A stretch of 64,000 bases of DNA, from positions 1 to 64,000 of the forward strand of contig JAQXDI010000059.1 in assembly GCA_029251465.1 (NCBI GenBank), in the 5' to 3' direction. Shown piece after piece: positions 17,963-27,248 of the stretch. Each line of letters begins with the position of its first letter. The stretch's first letter is position 1. This stretch comes from Ascidiaceihabitans sp. (GTDB taxonomy: Bacteria; Pseudomonadota; Alphaproteobacteria; Rhodobacterales; Rhodobacteraceae). A program made the translations under genes and the position numbers. Under the pieces are notes generated by a model that had not been told where the DNA came from, did not search any database, and saw only the letters and a list, made by a program, of their open reading frames with translations.

Positions 17963-19014
17963 CTGACGGGGTCATCTGCCTCGTAGGCCTCGATGATTTT
18001 GGCGACCAGCGGATGGCGCACGACGTCTTTTGAGGTGAAGTAATTAAAGCTGATCTTGGGGATCGCATTCAGCAATCGTTCCGCATCCGCAAGGCCCGAG
18101 GGCACCCCACGCGGCAAATCGATCTGCGTGCGGTCACCGGTGATGACCATGCGTGACCCTTCGCCCAAACGGGTCAGGAACATCTTCATCTGCATGGTGG
18201 TGGCGTTCTGCGCCTCGTCCAAAACCACATAAGCATTGGCCAAGGTCCGCCCGCGCATAAAGGCTAAGGGAGCGATTTCAATCACTTTTTCCTCGCGCAG
18301 CTTTGCCAGTTGCTTGCCCGGTAGGAAATCATTCAGCGCGTCGTACAAAGGCTGCATGTAGGGATCGACCTTGTCCTCCATCGCGCCGGGCAAGAACCCC
18401 AAACGTTCGCCCGCCTCGACCGCAGGACGGCTGAGGATGATCTTATCCACGTGCCCGCCAAGGAACATGTTCACCCCCACAGCGACCGCCAGATAGGTTT
18501 TGCCGGTGCCCGCAGGACCAATGCCAAAGGCCAGCTCATTGTTGAACAACGACTGAACATAGGCCTTTTGCGCGTCGGTGCGCGGCTCTACCAGCTTTTT
18601 GCGAGTCTTGATTTCGATACGATTGCCGACGGGCATTTCCATCTGGTCACCGGCACGCACGCCCGTGCCCTTGCTCGACTCCGGCAGCACCGAATCCATG
18701 CGCAATTCGCGGTCCACGTCAGCGGGTTCCACATCGCGGCCCATCTCGCGGCGCTCGTATAATGCGCCCAGCACTTCGATGGCACGGGTCTGTGCGCCCC
18801 CCTCGCCCAAGACCGACACGACATTGCCGCGGCGCACGATTTGCACGCCCAACGCGGTTTCAATCGCCGTCAGGTTGCGGTCATATTCGCCGCAAACATC
18901 AATTAACAAACGGTTTTCAGGGAATTCAACGCGCGCCTCGGGGGTCACGTCAGTGGCGGTGGTCTGGTCGATTGTGGGGTCGATGGTGTGGGGCAATCCG
19001 CACTCCTCATTCAC
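17959..19014 (-). CDS. PhoH-family ATPase
   Basis: This 351-residue protein has an N-terminal KH-like region ([29 protein letters not shown], then [15 protein letters not shown]) and a C-terminal PhoH P-loop domain. [11 protein letters not shown] is Walker [33 protein letters not shown] contains Walker B and the sensor, and [13 protein letters not shown] follows. Members are ATP-binding proteins possibly acting with YbeY on RNA. The ATG at 19014 has no clear Shine-Dalgarno; a terminator of the upstream gene lies only about 31 bases before it, so its promoter must overlap that region or it depends on read-through. Confidence 0.93.
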   Translation of the reverse strand: MNEECGLPHTIDPTIDQTTATDVTPEARVEFPENRLLIDVCGEYDRNLTAIETALGVQIVRRGNVVSVLGEGGAQTRAIEVLGALYERREMGRDVEPADVDRELRMDSVLPESSKGTGVRAGDQMEMPVGNRIEIKTRKKLVEPRTDAQKAYVQSLFNNELAFGIGPAGTGKTYLAVAVGVNMFLGGHVDKIILSRPAVEAGERLGFLPGAMEDKVDPYMQPLYDALNDFLPGKQLAKLREEKVIEIAPLAFMRGRTLANAYVVLDEAQNATTMQMKMFLTRLGEGSRMVITGDRTQIDLPRGVPSGLADAERLLNAIPKISFNYFTSKDVVRHPLVAKIIEAYEADDPVR

Positions 19015-19044
19015 AAAGTTGAAGTCATGTTTTTACTGTAGCAA

Positions 19045-19076
19045 CGAAAAAGGCCGAAGCAACAACTGCTCCGGCC
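19045..19076 (-). terminator. Rho-independent terminator after the small lipoprotein gene
   Basis: On the minus strand GGCCGGAGCA, loop GTTGT, TGCTTCGGCC forms a 10-bp stem with one mismatch, followed by TTTTTCG. It lies 27 bases after the stop of the lipoprotein gene and just ahead of phoH. Confidence 0.8.
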
Positions 19077-19102
19077 GATATATGCGCAGCGTGACCGCAA
19101 TC

Positions 19103-19414
19103 CTAGAGTGGATCGTTGATGGTCGAGCCGCCTTTGTATGCACCAGTCGCCGTATTTGGCGGTGCAACACCTGAACACACAGGCTTGCCGTATTGGTCAA
19201 GACGTTGGGACAGATAGCCCTCGATCCCGTCATCGATGATCCAGTGGTCACAACCGTTTGGATCAACCCAAACACCGGCAACCAATTGGCTTAGATGCTT
19301 TTTCTTAAAACCGTAGTCGATGGTTTTGTTGGTTTTCACCTTGCCGAACCCGCCTTCGCCGCAGGCTGTCAAAGCCAACGCCGAGGCCAGAAGAGATGCT
19401 GTCAAAAGTTTCAT
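19103..19414 (-). CDS. Small lipoprotein with a WxDPxGC...GxPVC domain
   Basis: The first 18 residues form a lipoprotein signal peptide with lipobox LTAC (Cys18). After a short linker, residues 48-80 carry VWVDPNGCDHWIIDDG, then GYLSQ and YGKPVC. The same block occurs in the adjacent OmpA-family protein as IWIDPDGCEHWVMDDG, then GFMSP and QGIPVC. The two cysteines probably form a disulphide in the periplasm. I do not know a name for this domain. The gene follows the OmpA gene by 12 bases, suggesting an operon and a domain duplication. Confidence 0.8.
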   Translation of the reverse strand: MKLLTASLLASALALTACGEGGFGKVKTNKTIDYGFKKKHLSQLVAGVWVDPNGCDHWIIDDGIEGYLSQRLDQYGKPVCSGVAPPNTATGAYKGGSTINDPL

Positions 19415-19426
19415 GTGTCTCTTCCC

Positions 19427-20017
19427 CTATCGAATGCAGATGATTTCAACGCGGCGGTTTTTAGCCATGCCACCCGCTGTTTTGTTAGACGCCGCTGGCA
19501 GGCGTTCGCCGTAGCCACGGACGTCCGCGATGCGTGCGCCTGAAGATTGTGCAATGCGTGCAACAGATGCGGCACGGTTATACGACAATTTCATGTTGTA
19601 CTCGTCAGAGGCACGCGCGTCGGTGTGACCTGTGATGATGTAGCTGGTCGCGTTTGCCGACTGAAAGAAGCTGGCCAAACGTTCGCGCCCTTGAGCGTGA
19701 ATTTTCGAGCTGTTGGTCGAGAAAAACTGGTCAGAGTTCATCACACCGCACACGTTACCCCGGCGGCAGACCGGAATGCCCTGGCGGTTGGTGTGGGGCG
19801 ACATAAAGCCCTCGTAGCCATCGTCCATAACCCAGTGCTCGCAGCCATCGGGATCGATCCAGATGGTTGGAATGTATGTTTCGTTTGTCTTGCTTCGAAG
19901 TCCGCCGAATAAGCCTTCTTGTGCGCTCGCGGCAGACGCCACCAGTGACAATGCGACCGCAGCAGCAGCGGTGCCAGCCATAACGCTGCGCAATGCATTA
20001 GAGATCTTGTGTCCCAC
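19427..20017 (-). CDS. OmpA-family envelope protein with the same WxDPxGC domain
   Basis: This 196-residue protein begins with a signal peptide (AGTAAAAVALSLVASAASA), then the WxDPxGC...GIPVC block (about residues 48-82) and a C-terminal OmpA-like peptidoglycan-binding domain (TSYIITGHTDARASDEYNMKLSYNRAASV, then VRGYGERLPAAS and KNRRVEI). It likely sits in the periplasm bound to peptidoglycan. The GTG at 20017 is chosen because AAAGGAA lies upstream and the signal peptide then has normal length; the frame is open to 20170. The next gene is the paralogous lipoprotein. Confidence 0.8.
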   Translation of the reverse strand: MGHKISNALRSVMAGTAAAAVALSLVASAASAQEGLFGGLRSKTNETYIPTIWIDPDGCEHWVMDDGYEGFMSPHTNRQGIPVCRRGNVCGVMNSDQFFSTNSSKIHAQGRERLASFFQSANATSYIITGHTDARASDEYNMKLSYNRAASVARIAQSSGARIADVRGYGERLPAASNKTAGGMAKNRRVEIICIR

Positions 20018-20187
20018 AGCCCTGTTCCTTTTTCTTGTTCCCCACGAAAGCCACATAGCCGTAATCATGGCTGACCTCTTCCGCACTAATTCCTCAAGAA
20101 TAAGTAATAAAGTAAAGACTGTGAACCCGGATTCACCAGATATTGTGGTTAATTCTACGGCACTTACCAAAGAATTAGGCGTTTTTA

Positions 20188-20216
20188 ATAAAATTAGGGG
20201 CGCTTGTTTGCCCCTA
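20188..20216 (-). terminator. Rho-independent terminator of miaB
   Basis: On the minus strand TAGGGGC, an 8-base loop, GCCCCTA is followed by ATTTTATT, ten bases after the miaB stop. Confidence 0.75.
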
Positions 20217-20225
20217 GGTCAAGAT

Positions 20226-21548
20226 TCACACAACTTCGCCGCGCAAGGAATTGGTTTTGGCTTCAACGATTCTTACCTGCGCAATATCACCCTTGGCGAT
20301 ACCCGTGACATCGGCATGCACGGCATGCAGGTATTCGGACTTGCCGATCATCTGCCCTGGTTCGCGCCCGGCTTTTTCAAACAAAACGCTAACGGTGCGG
20401 CCGACCATGCTTTCCTGAATTTCGCGCTGGTCAGAGGTGATCTGCGCCTGCAAGCGTTGCAATCTTTCGTCCGCCTCGGCCGCGTCCACCTGCGCGCGTT
20501 CGGCGGCAGGTGTGCCCGGTCGTGTCGAATATTTGAACGAATAGGCGTAGCCGTATTTGACCTCTTTGACCAAATCCAATGTTGCCTGAAAATCAGCCTC
20601 GGTTTCCTCGGGGAAACCTACGATAAAATCACCGGACATCAGAATGTCAGGGCGAGCTTCGCGAATACGCTCGATCACTTTCAGATAGCTCTCGACCGTG
20701 TGGCTGCGGTTCATCCGTTTCAAAATCCGGTCACTGCCCGACTGCACTGGCAGGTGCAGATACGGCATCAGTTTGGAACAGGTGCCATGCGCCTCAATCA
20801 GCTCGTCCGTCATGTCGTTGGGGTGTGACGTGGTGAAACGAATGCGTTCCAACCCGTCAACCTTGTCGAGTTCCCAGATCAGTTTCGCCAGCGTGCTTTC
20901 GTCGCCATCCGCCCCAAGCCCGTGATAAGCATTCACATTCTGGCCCAAAAGGGTGATCTCGCGCACGCCGCGTTCCACCAGATTGCGCGCCTCATCCAGA
21001 ATACGCGTCACCGGGCGACTGACCTCGGCACCGCGGGTGTAGGGCACAACACAAAACGCGCAAAACTTGTCGCAGCCTTCTTGAACCGTCAAAAACGCGG
21101 TTGGGCCACGTGCCGCTTTTGGCCGCGATTTCAGCTTTTCAAACTTGTCTTCTTCGGGGAAATCCGTGTCGAGCGCAGTACCGCCACCGCGCACCTTTGC
21201 CTCCATTTCCGGCAAACGGTGGTACGATTGCGGGCCCACAACCAGATCAACCGCAGGCTGGCGGCGCATGATTTCAGCGCCCTCGGCTTGGGCCACACAG
21301 CCCGCCACACCGATTTTCAAATTCGGATTGTCGACCTTTAGCGCCTTAAAACGCCCCAGCTCGGAATAGACTTTTTCCGCCGCTTTTTCGCGAATATGGC
21401 AGGTGTTCATCAGGATCATGTCGGCATCCGCCGGCGTGTTCGTTTCAACATAGCCCTGCCCGCCCAGCGCTTCGGCCATGCGTTCGCTGTCATAGACATT
21501 CATCTGGCAGCCGTAGGTTTTGATGAAAAGCTTTTTAGGAGCCGTCAT
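20226..21548 (-). CDS. miaB: tRNA-2-methylthio-N6-isopentenyladenosine synthase
   Basis: MiaB is a radical-SAM methylthiotransferase acting on A37 of tRNAs. The 440-residue protein has the UPF0004 domain ([14 protein letters not shown], then [13 protein letters not shown] and [10 protein letters not shown]), the radical-SAM cluster [15 protein letters not shown], and a C-terminal TRAM domain ([20 protein letters not shown]). The ATG at 21548 gives the family start [15 protein letters not shown]; the frame is open for 26 more codons. In relatives it lies upstream of phoH; here two envelope genes intervene. Confidence 0.96.
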   Translation of the reverse strand: MTAPKKLFIKTYGCQMNVYDSERMAEALGGQGYVETNTPADADMILMNTCHIREKAAEKVYSELGRFKALKVDNPNLKIGVAGCVAQAEGAEIMRRQPAVDLVVGPQSYHRLPEMEAKVRGGGTALDTDFPEEDKFEKLKSRPKAARGPTAFLTVQEGCDKFCAFCVVPYTRGAEVSRPVTRILDEARNLVERGVREITLLGQNVNAYHGLGADGDESTLAKLIWELDKVDGLERIRFTTSHPNDMTDELIEAHGTCSKLMPYLHLPVQSGSDRILKRMNRSHTVESYLKVIERIREARPDILMSGDFIVGFPEETEADFQATLDLVKEVKYGYAYSFKYSTRPGTPAAERAQVDAAEADERLQRLQAQITSDQREIQESMVGRTVSVLFEKAGREPGQMIGKSEYLHAVHADVTGIAKGDIAQVRIVEAKTNSLRGEVV

Positions 21549-21669
21549 TGCAATGATCCAAGGTGGTTGGGACAGGAGAGTGATAAAAAAGGGCTGTAAC
21601 AGCCTGAGGTGGTGCTTGCAATGCACGTCAAATTAACCGATTCTGCCTGACAAAACCGACCAAAGGGCG

Positions 21670-22542
21670 ATGATGCAGTACGATAGTGTCCAAACATTCC
21701 TCAAAGACGGGGCAAGCGCGCTGGCCAAAGGGCCGGTTTGCATTGTGCTGGTCGAGGATAGCGTCGAGGTGTCGACCACTTTGCGCCATCATCAGCAGGC
21801 CGGATTCGCCACCGTGGTGGTGTTTATGCCCAAGCAGTTTGACCTGCCCCGCGACCTACAAGAAAGCGTGCACCGGATCGACTACACCATTGGCCTCGAC
21901 GGCACGATGGAAGACGCGGTGAACCACGTGATCGCCGCCGCCCCGGGCGTGTGGATGTATTACTGCTTTAACGCGGAATATCTGTTTCATCCGTTCTGCG
22001 AGACCCGCAGCGTTGGCGAAATGCTGTCGTTCCACACCGAAGAACGGCGTGACGCGATGCTGACCTATGTGGTCGACCTGTATTCGGACGATCTGGGGCG
22101 CAACCCCGACGCCGTGTCGCTGGATCACGCGCATCTTGATCGCTCTGACTACTTCGCCCTCGCACGGCCTGACGTGGCCAATCACAACCACCCCAAAGAA
22201 CGCCAGCTGGATTTCTTTGGCGGATTGCGCTGGCGCTACGAAGAACACATTCCCGCGCTGCGCCGCAAAATCGACCGGATCGCGTTGTTCAAAGCCAAAG
22301 CCGGGCTGGAATTGCGCGCCGACCACACGTTCAACGACGAAGAATACAACACCTACGCCTGCCCGTGGCATCACAATATCACCGTCGCGATCTGTTCATT
22401 CCGCACCGCCAAAGCGCTGAAACAAAACCCCGGCAGTACCTTCGATATCGAGACCTTCAAATGGCACAACTCTGCCGCCTTTGAATGGCACTCGCGCCAA
22501 TTACTGGATCTGGGCCTGATGGAACCGGGGCAGTGGTTTTAA
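21670..22542 (+). CDS. Glycosyltransferase-like protein (GT2-type, uncertain)
   Basis: This 290-residue protein has a possible nucleotide-sugar-binding Rossmann half (PVCIVLVEDSVEVSTTLRHHQQAGFATVVVFMP), an FNAEYLFHPFCE segment where a DxD-like region might sit, and the MLTYVVDLYSDDLGR block. I recognise it only as similar to Rhodobacterales proteins annotated as family 2 glycosyltransferases; the assignment is weak. It has no signal peptide or membrane segment. AAGGGCG precedes the tandem ATGs at 21670 and 21673. It diverges from miaB and converges with the sulfotransferase-like gene. Confidence 0.6.
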   Translation: MMQYDSVQTFLKDGASALAKGPVCIVLVEDSVEVSTTLRHHQQAGFATVVVFMPKQFDLPRDLQESVHRIDYTIGLDGTMEDAVNHVIAAAPGVWMYYCFNAEYLFHPFCETRSVGEMLSFHTEERRDAMLTYVVDLYSDDLGRNPDAVSLDHAHLDRSDYFALARPDVANHNHPKERQLDFFGGLRWRYEEHIPALRRKIDRIALFKAKAGLELRADHTFNDEEYNTYACPWHHNITVAICSFRTAKALKQNPGSTFDIETFKWHNSAAFEWHSRQLLDLGLMEPGQWF

Positions 22543-22569
22543 TCGCGTCCCAAGTTTTTCGTACAAAAC

Positions 22570-23310
22570 CTACGCCTCTGTCACCCACTCAGGATGGCCG
22601 ATCTCGTCCAGAGTGCGCATGATCTTGTCGTGATCCTCGGGCAGATAACGGTTCAAAATATCATTGGAATTTCGCTTTGCATTGCGCGCTTGGAATGCAT
22701 GTGAGGCCAGCCCCAAAGCGTCGGAAATCCGACCGATACTCGTATCCATCAGGCCGACATACGGCACCTCTAGCGTGTCATCTTCGGTACTCTTGCGGTA
22801 GTGATCAAACCAGCCCTTGCGGCGATTGAAGAACTTCAAAAACCCCATCTTGTAAAAGCGCGCTTGCGGGCGCGGACCATCACCGCCAAATGCATCAGGG
22901 TCATTCCGCTTGAGATTTGCCAACACTTCAGAGGAATGGCAGGCCAGCTCGTTGCTGCGGTGTAAAATGATCTTTTTAACCGTCGGATCCGCGCAAATGG
23001 CATCGATCGCCTGACGCGGGCCCGTGTCCTCGTCACTGTGGGGCCAAATTTTAAAGCCGACAACCGGCGGACCCGGCGTGAAATTCAAAACCCGATAGGC
23101 GTACCGCACCGGATCGTTTGCGCGCTCGGTATAATCCATCGCCGCGCGCGCTTCGGGACGCAACGCGGCAATCCGCTGGGCGCTTTGGTAAAACGGATTG
23201 CCATGGCAATAGACATCAGGGTGCGAATGCAACGCGCTGGTCAATGCGGTGCTGCCCGAACGTTGCGCGGACAAAATAATAAAACGGGTGGTGATTGCAG
23301 GGTTAGACAT
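22570..23310 (-). CDS. Sulfotransferase-family protein
   Basis: This 246-residue protein has the 5'-PAPS phosphosulfate-binding loop near the N-terminus (FIILSAQRSGSTALTSALHSHP) and the 3'-phosphate region (KKIILHRSNELACHSSEV), the pattern of sulfotransferases acting on carbohydrates. The preferred ATG at 23310 starts MSNPAITT; a TTG at 23322 is less likely. The adjacent glycosyltransferase-like gene suggests a sulfated surface glycan or glycolipid, which is inference. Confidence 0.8.
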   Translation of the reverse strand: MSNPAITTRFIILSAQRSGSTALTSALHSHPDVYCHGNPFYQSAQRIAALRPEARAAMDYTERANDPVRYAYRVLNFTPGPPVVGFKIWPHSDEDTGPRQAIDAICADPTVKKIILHRSNELACHSSEVLANLKRNDPDAFGGDGPRPQARFYKMGFLKFFNRRKGWFDHYRKSTEDDTLEVPYVGLMDTSIGRISDALGLASHAFQARNAKRNSNDILNRYLPEDHDKIMRTLDEIGHPEWVTEA

Positions 23311-23349
23311 CAGCGCGAACAAACCCTGACGTCAGACATCGCTTAAACC

Positions 23350-23799
23350 TCAGGCTTTTTTGCGCAGCCGGATAACCACATCAACGGATGCGATTTCAGC
23401 GCCTTCAGGGGCGTCGGGCAATTGCGCGATCACCAGCTGATCCGATGGCGCATCCGTCAGGCGCGCCTCGTCTTCCCAAAAGAAATGGGGGTGATCATGG
23501 GTGTTCGTGTCAAAATAGCTTTTGGAGCCGTCAACCGTCACTTCTTGCATCAAACCCGCATAACAAAACGCGCTGAGCGTGTTGTAAACCGTCGCCAATG
23601 ACACCGCGTCACCAACGTCACGCGCCGCCTCGAACAGGCTTTCGGCCGTCACATGGCGGTGCTGACCATCGCCCACAAGCAAGGCTGCCAATGTCACGCG
23701 TTGACGTGTTGGGCGTAGGCCGGCTGTGGCCAACCATTGCGTTCCGACTTGTTCCAGTGACATTTGGGTGCGTGCCTTTGCTGCCTGACGTCTTGCCAT
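23350..23799 (-). CDS. irr: Fur-family regulator of the Irr type
   Basis: Irr is the haem-responsive iron regulator that dominates iron control in alphaproteobacteria. Here a winged helix ([47 protein letters not shown]) is followed by a short dimerisation part with [14 protein letters not shown]. The C-terminal Cys pairs of Fur are absent, as usual for Irr. Starts at 23799 (149 residues) or 23763 (137 residues) are both possible. The divergent neighbour is fabA, an arrangement I recall as recurrent in Rhodobacterales. Confidence 0.85.
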   Translation of the reverse strand: MARRQAAKARTQMSLEQVGTQWLATAGLRPTRQRVTLAALLVGDGQHRHVTAESLFEAARDVGDAVSLATVYNTLSAFCYAGLMQEVTVDGSKSYFDTNTHDHPHFFWEDEARLTDAPSDQLVIAQLPDAPEGAEIASVDVVIRLRKKA

Positions 23800-23982
23800 A
23801 AATCTAGTTCGCCCTGCCTCCCATTTCAATTCAATTCCTGCGAACCGCTCGCATCCGTACTGGCATCTGCACATAAATGCATATTTTCTCGCAGGTTAGT
23901 GGCGTGCATCGCCCTTGCAGGACCACAAATTGCGATGCTAGAGGTGGTGAAACACAAGACCAAGTTCAGGAGTGCCGCAACA

Positions 23983-24492
23983 ATGGCCGATTACCCCACC
24001 AGTTTCGACAAGGAAGACCTGCTGAAATGCGCCCGCGGCGAATTATTTGGCCCCGGTAACGCGCAATTGCCGGAACCGCCGATGCTGATGATGGACCGGA
24101 TTACCGAAGTTTCCAGCGATGGCGGCGAACACGGCAAAGGTCATATCCTTGCCGAATTCGACATCACACCTGACCTTTGGTTCTTTGATTGCCACTTTCC
24201 CGGCAACCCGATTATGCCCGGCTGCTTGGGTCTGGATGGCCTGTGGCAGCTGACCGGTTTCAACCTTGGCTGGCGTGGCTGGACGGGGCGCGGCATGGCT
24301 GTGGGTGTGGGCGAGGTCCGGCTAAAAGGCATGGTACGCCCAGATCGCAAAATGCTGACCTACAAGATCGACTTTACCAAAGCGCTGCAAACCCGTCGTC
24401 TGACCATGGGCGTGGCAAACGGCATAGTTGAGGCCGACGGCGAGGTCATCTACGAAGTAAAAGACCTCAGAGTAGCCCTCTCGGACGCCTAA
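23983..24492 (+). CDS. fabA: 3-hydroxydecanoyl-ACP dehydratase/isomerase
   Basis: FabA dehydrates 3-hydroxydecanoyl-ACP and isomerises trans-2- to cis-3-decenoyl-ACP, the branch point of oxygen-independent unsaturated fatty acid synthesis. The 169-residue length is standard. The active-site histidine and aspartate are in [23 protein letters not shown] (His71 and Asp85). The frame is open far upstream, but the ATG at 23983 gives the family start [14 protein letters not shown]. It diverges from irr; fabB and fabI lie beyond a convergent desaturase. Confidence 0.96.
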   Translation: MADYPTSFDKEDLLKCARGELFGPGNAQLPEPPMLMMDRITEVSSDGGEHGKGHILAEFDITPDLWFFDCHFPGNPIMPGCLGLDGLWQLTGFNLGWRGWTGRGMAVGVGEVRLKGMVRPDRKMLTYKIDFTKALQTRRLTMGVANGIVEADGEVIYEVKDLRVALSDA

Positions 24493-24527
24493 ACCAGTCC
24501 TTCAAACCGGGCGCTTAAACTGTGCGC

Positions 24528-25577
24528 TTAAACCTTGGAAAAGGGCAGCAACTGTCTGCTCTTTTCATCCCACAAGTGCAGACGCGCATTGCGGAAACTT
24601 TCCCGAACCGTCATCCGGTTGCCAATCGCCAGCTCTTCGTTTTCGCGCAGCACTTGTGGCAGGCGATAAAACGGGATGCGGCTGTATAGGTGATGCACGT
24701 GGTGAATACCGATATTGGCGCTCAGCCATTGCAAGACGGCTGGCAAAACATAGTGCGAGCTGCCGTTCAGGGCCGCGTCATGCACTTGCCAATCCGCCGC
24801 CTCATCCCACTGCGTGTCCTCAAACTGGTGCTGGACGTAGAACAGCCAAACACCGGCTGTGGCTGCCAAAAGCGTTGTGGGCAAGAAGATCAACAAGATC
24901 GGCATCAGCCCACCAAAATAGATCATAATCCCAAGCACAGACAGAATGGCCGCATTGGTGCCCATCGCGCTGATCCAGTATTTCGTGCTGGCCATCAGAC
25001 CCAAGGGCAGACGGTTTTGCAGGAAAAACAGATATCCCGGCCCAAGACCGAACAGAACAATCGGGTTGCGGTACACACGATACAAAAACCGGTTGAACGA
25101 CGACATCGCCTGATATTCGGCAACCGTCAGCGTGTGCACATCACCAATGCCACGTTGATCCAGATTGCCGGAATGGTTGTGATGCAGCGAATGGGTGCGC
25201 CGCCACACGTCATAGGGCGTCAACGTCAGAACACCCAACACCCGCCCCAGCCAGTCACTGAACGTGCGGTTGTTGAAAAACGCGCCATGCCCGCAATCGT
25301 GCTGGATACAGAACAGCCGCAGCAAAAAGGCCGCATTGCTCATCGAGATCGCCAGCGTCAGCCAATAGCTATACGACAGCGACCACCATGCCAGCGCCCA
25401 AAGCAGCAAAAACGGACCGACCGTAATACCCAGTTCATAAGAACTGCGCCCCGCATGGGGTTCGCGGTATTTCGCCAGAACTCTGATCCAGTCGCGCGGT
25501 TCCCGAATAACGGGGGCGTCTGTGGTCATCTTTGCGGTGCCTGAAGGGTCTTGCGCGGGCTCGATCGTGTCGGTCAT
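24528..25577 (-). CDS. Membrane fatty-acid desaturase
   Basis: This 349-residue protein is an oxygen-dependent acyl-lipid desaturase by its three histidine boxes: HDCGHGAFF (from residue 93), HSLHHNHSG (129) and HHVHHLYSRIPFYR (292), which bind a di-iron centre. Four to six membrane segments lie between them (about 52-72, 74-90, 175-195, 205-222 and 225-248). Regiospecificity is not readable; similarity is to the delta-12/omega-6 type. It is convergent to fabA and sits between fabA and fabB, so two routes to unsaturated chains lie side by side. Confidence 0.92.
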   Translation of the reverse strand: MTDTIEPAQDPSGTAKMTTDAPVIREPRDWIRVLAKYREPHAGRSSYELGITVGPFLLLWALAWWSLSYSYWLTLAISMSNAAFLLRLFCIQHDCGHGAFFNNRTFSDWLGRVLGVLTLTPYDVWRRTHSLHHNHSGNLDQRGIGDVHTLTVAEYQAMSSFNRFLYRVYRNPIVLFGLGPGYLFFLQNRLPLGLMASTKYWISAMGTNAAILSVLGIMIYFGGLMPILLIFLPTTLLAATAGVWLFYVQHQFEDTQWDEAADWQVHDAALNGSSHYVLPAVLQWLSANIGIHHVHHLYSRIPFYRLPQVLRENEELAIGNRMTVRESFRNARLHLWDEKSRQLLPFSKV

Positions 25578-26006
25578 ATGACTGCTTTGTTAATTATGGT
25601 TCCAATCCTCGTATAGGATCAAAACAGTTACGCAAGTGTCACTTTGTGCAAATCTCTAGAAAAAGTGATGCGCAAGGCGTGCTGTGTGACCCCGTATGAC
25701 CCAAAAGTTAACGATCCTCATCAAACCTTAACGTCGCACCCAAGTGAACAAGGCGTTAAGGCGCGCATGAATGCGAAACTGAACAGATTTGGCGGAAATC
25801 TGTACGCAACGCCCTAAACCCCCGTCATTCAGGTAATCCCCACCGACCTAAACTGCGCATTTTCCAGCCAAATCTGCGCAGTTTGATCCGCAGCCCCCAC
25901 CGCACGCAGCGTTAACGCCACCGAACGCCGCACCTATTGTTATCAGCTTGCGCAATTTGCCCCCCCTGTCCTATTAAGGGCTCAAGCCACTAAAGGGAGA
26001 GCACCC
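25578..26006. other. Intergenic region between divergent desaturase and fabB
   Basis: This 429-base region carries the promoters of both genes. A candidate fabB promoter (25948-25977) is listed separately. Several TTAA-containing words occur near 25705-25760, but their spacing does not fit a CtrA box. No RNA gene, repeat or small ORF with a credible start was seen. Confidence 0.5.
25948..25977 (+). promoter_or_regulatory. Candidate promoter of fabB-fabI
   Basis: TTGCGC and TATTAA (4 of 6 each) are separated by 18 bases and lie about 30 bases before the fabB start. The match is moderate. Confidence 0.35.
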
Positions 26007-27236
26007 ATGCGTCGTGTTGTTGTGACTGGATTGGGCATCGTCTCGTCTATCGGGAATAATGTTTCAGAGGTTCTAGCCTCGCTCAAGGCGGGCACCAGCG
26101 GCATTGTCGCCAGCCCTGAAATGATCGAACACGGCTTTCGCAGCCGGGTTGCTGGTACGTTGAAAATCGACCCCTCGGAACACATCGACAAACGCACGCT
26201 GCGGTTCATGGGACCGGGGGCGGCCTACGCCCACATCGCCATGGGCCAAGCGATTGCCGACGCCGGTCTGACCGAAGATCAAATCGTCAACGAACGCACA
26301 GGTCTGGTTGCAGGCTCGGGCGGGCCATCGACCTCCGCCATGCTGGCCGCGCATCAGGTTGTCGCCAAGACCGGTGCCACCAAACGCATCGGCCCGTTTG
26401 CAGTGCCAAAGTGCATGTCATCGACCATCTCTGCCAACCTGTCGACGGCGTATAAAATCAAAGGGATCAACTATTCGATCACCTCTGCTTGTTCCACATC
26501 CCTGCACTGCATCGGCAACGCGGCAGAACAAATTATGATGGGCAAACAAGACGTTATGTTCGCAGGCGGCGGCGAGGAACTGGATTGGACCCTGTCCTGC
26601 CTGTTCGATGCAATGGGCGCAATGAGCAGCAAATACAACGACACACCAGAACTGGCGAGCCGCGCATTTGACGCAGACCGCGACGGCTTTGTGATCTCTG
26701 GTGGCGGCGGTATTGTCGTGCTCGAAGACCTCGAACACGCACTGGCGCGCGGCGCAAAAATCTACGGTGAAATCACCGGATACGCGGCCACATCGGACGG
26801 TCACGACATGGTGGCACCGTCTGGCGAAGGCGGCGAACGGGCGATGCGTTTGGCCCTGTCCACCCTGCCCGAGGGGCGCAAAGTTGGCTACATCAACGCG
26901 CACGGCACATCGACGCCGGTCGGTGATGTTGGCGAAATCGAAGCGGTTCGGCGCGTGTTTGGCAAAGGCGCAACCCCGTCTGTTAGTTCGACAAAATCAA
27001 TGACCGGCCACGCCCAAGGGGCCGCCGGCGCGCTCGAGGCGATCTTTAGCACCTTGATGCTGGACAATGATTTCATCACCGGATCGATCAACGTTCAAAA
27101 CCTTGATCCCGCATTAGACGCGGCCGAAATTGCAACAAAAACAGTAGAAAACGCAGGGCTCGATAGTGTCATGACGAACTCGTTCGGGTTTGGCGGCACC
27201 AATGGATCCATGATCATTTCGAAATACAACGGATAA
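26007..27236 (+). CDS. fabB: 3-oxoacyl-ACP synthase I
   Basis: FabB elongates cis-unsaturated acyl-ACPs. The 409-residue condensing enzyme has the catalytic cysteine in ITSACSTSLHC (Cys162), and histidines in INAHGTSTPVGD (about 299) and SMTGHAQGAAG (about 334), plus the C-terminal NSFGFGGTNGS. AAGGGAGAGCACCC precedes the ATG. fabI follows after 12 bases, so the two are co-transcribed. Confidence 0.96.
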   Translation: MRRVVVTGLGIVSSIGNNVSEVLASLKAGTSGIVASPEMIEHGFRSRVAGTLKIDPSEHIDKRTLRFMGPGAAYAHIAMGQAIADAGLTEDQIVNERTGLVAGSGGPSTSAMLAAHQVVAKTGATKRIGPFAVPKCMSSTISANLSTAYKIKGINYSITSACSTSLHCIGNAAEQIMMGKQDVMFAGGGEELDWTLSCLFDAMGAMSSKYNDTPELASRAFDADRDGFVISGGGGIVVLEDLEHALARGAKIYGEITGYAATSDGHDMVAPSGEGGERAMRLALSTLPEGRKVGYINAHGTSTPVGDVGEIEAVRRVFGKGATPSVSSTKSMTGHAQGAAGALEAIFSTLMLDNDFITGSINVQNLDPALDAAEIATKTVENAGLDSVMTNSFGFGGTNGSMIISKYNG

Positions 27237-27248
27237 GAGTTTATCATT

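Noticed and set aside
19863-20828. 321-residue plus-strand ORF across the OmpA-miaB spacer
   Set aside because: Runs antisense through the OmpA signal peptide, the miaB terminator and the miaB C-terminus; no motif or ribosome site.
24505-24536. Direct repeat GCGCTTAAAC between fabA and the desaturase
   Set aside because: Only two copies of ten bases with three bases between, in a short convergent spacer; probably chance or slippage without function.
24690-25544. 284-residue plus-strand ORF opposite the desaturase
   Set aside because: Antisense to a protein with three intact histidine boxes; Gln/Arg/His-rich shadow composition.
25690-25765. TTAA-containing words resembling a CtrA box upstream of fabB
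   Set aside because: CtrA boxes need TTAA-N7-TTAA; the spacing here is about 16 and the words are not symmetrical.
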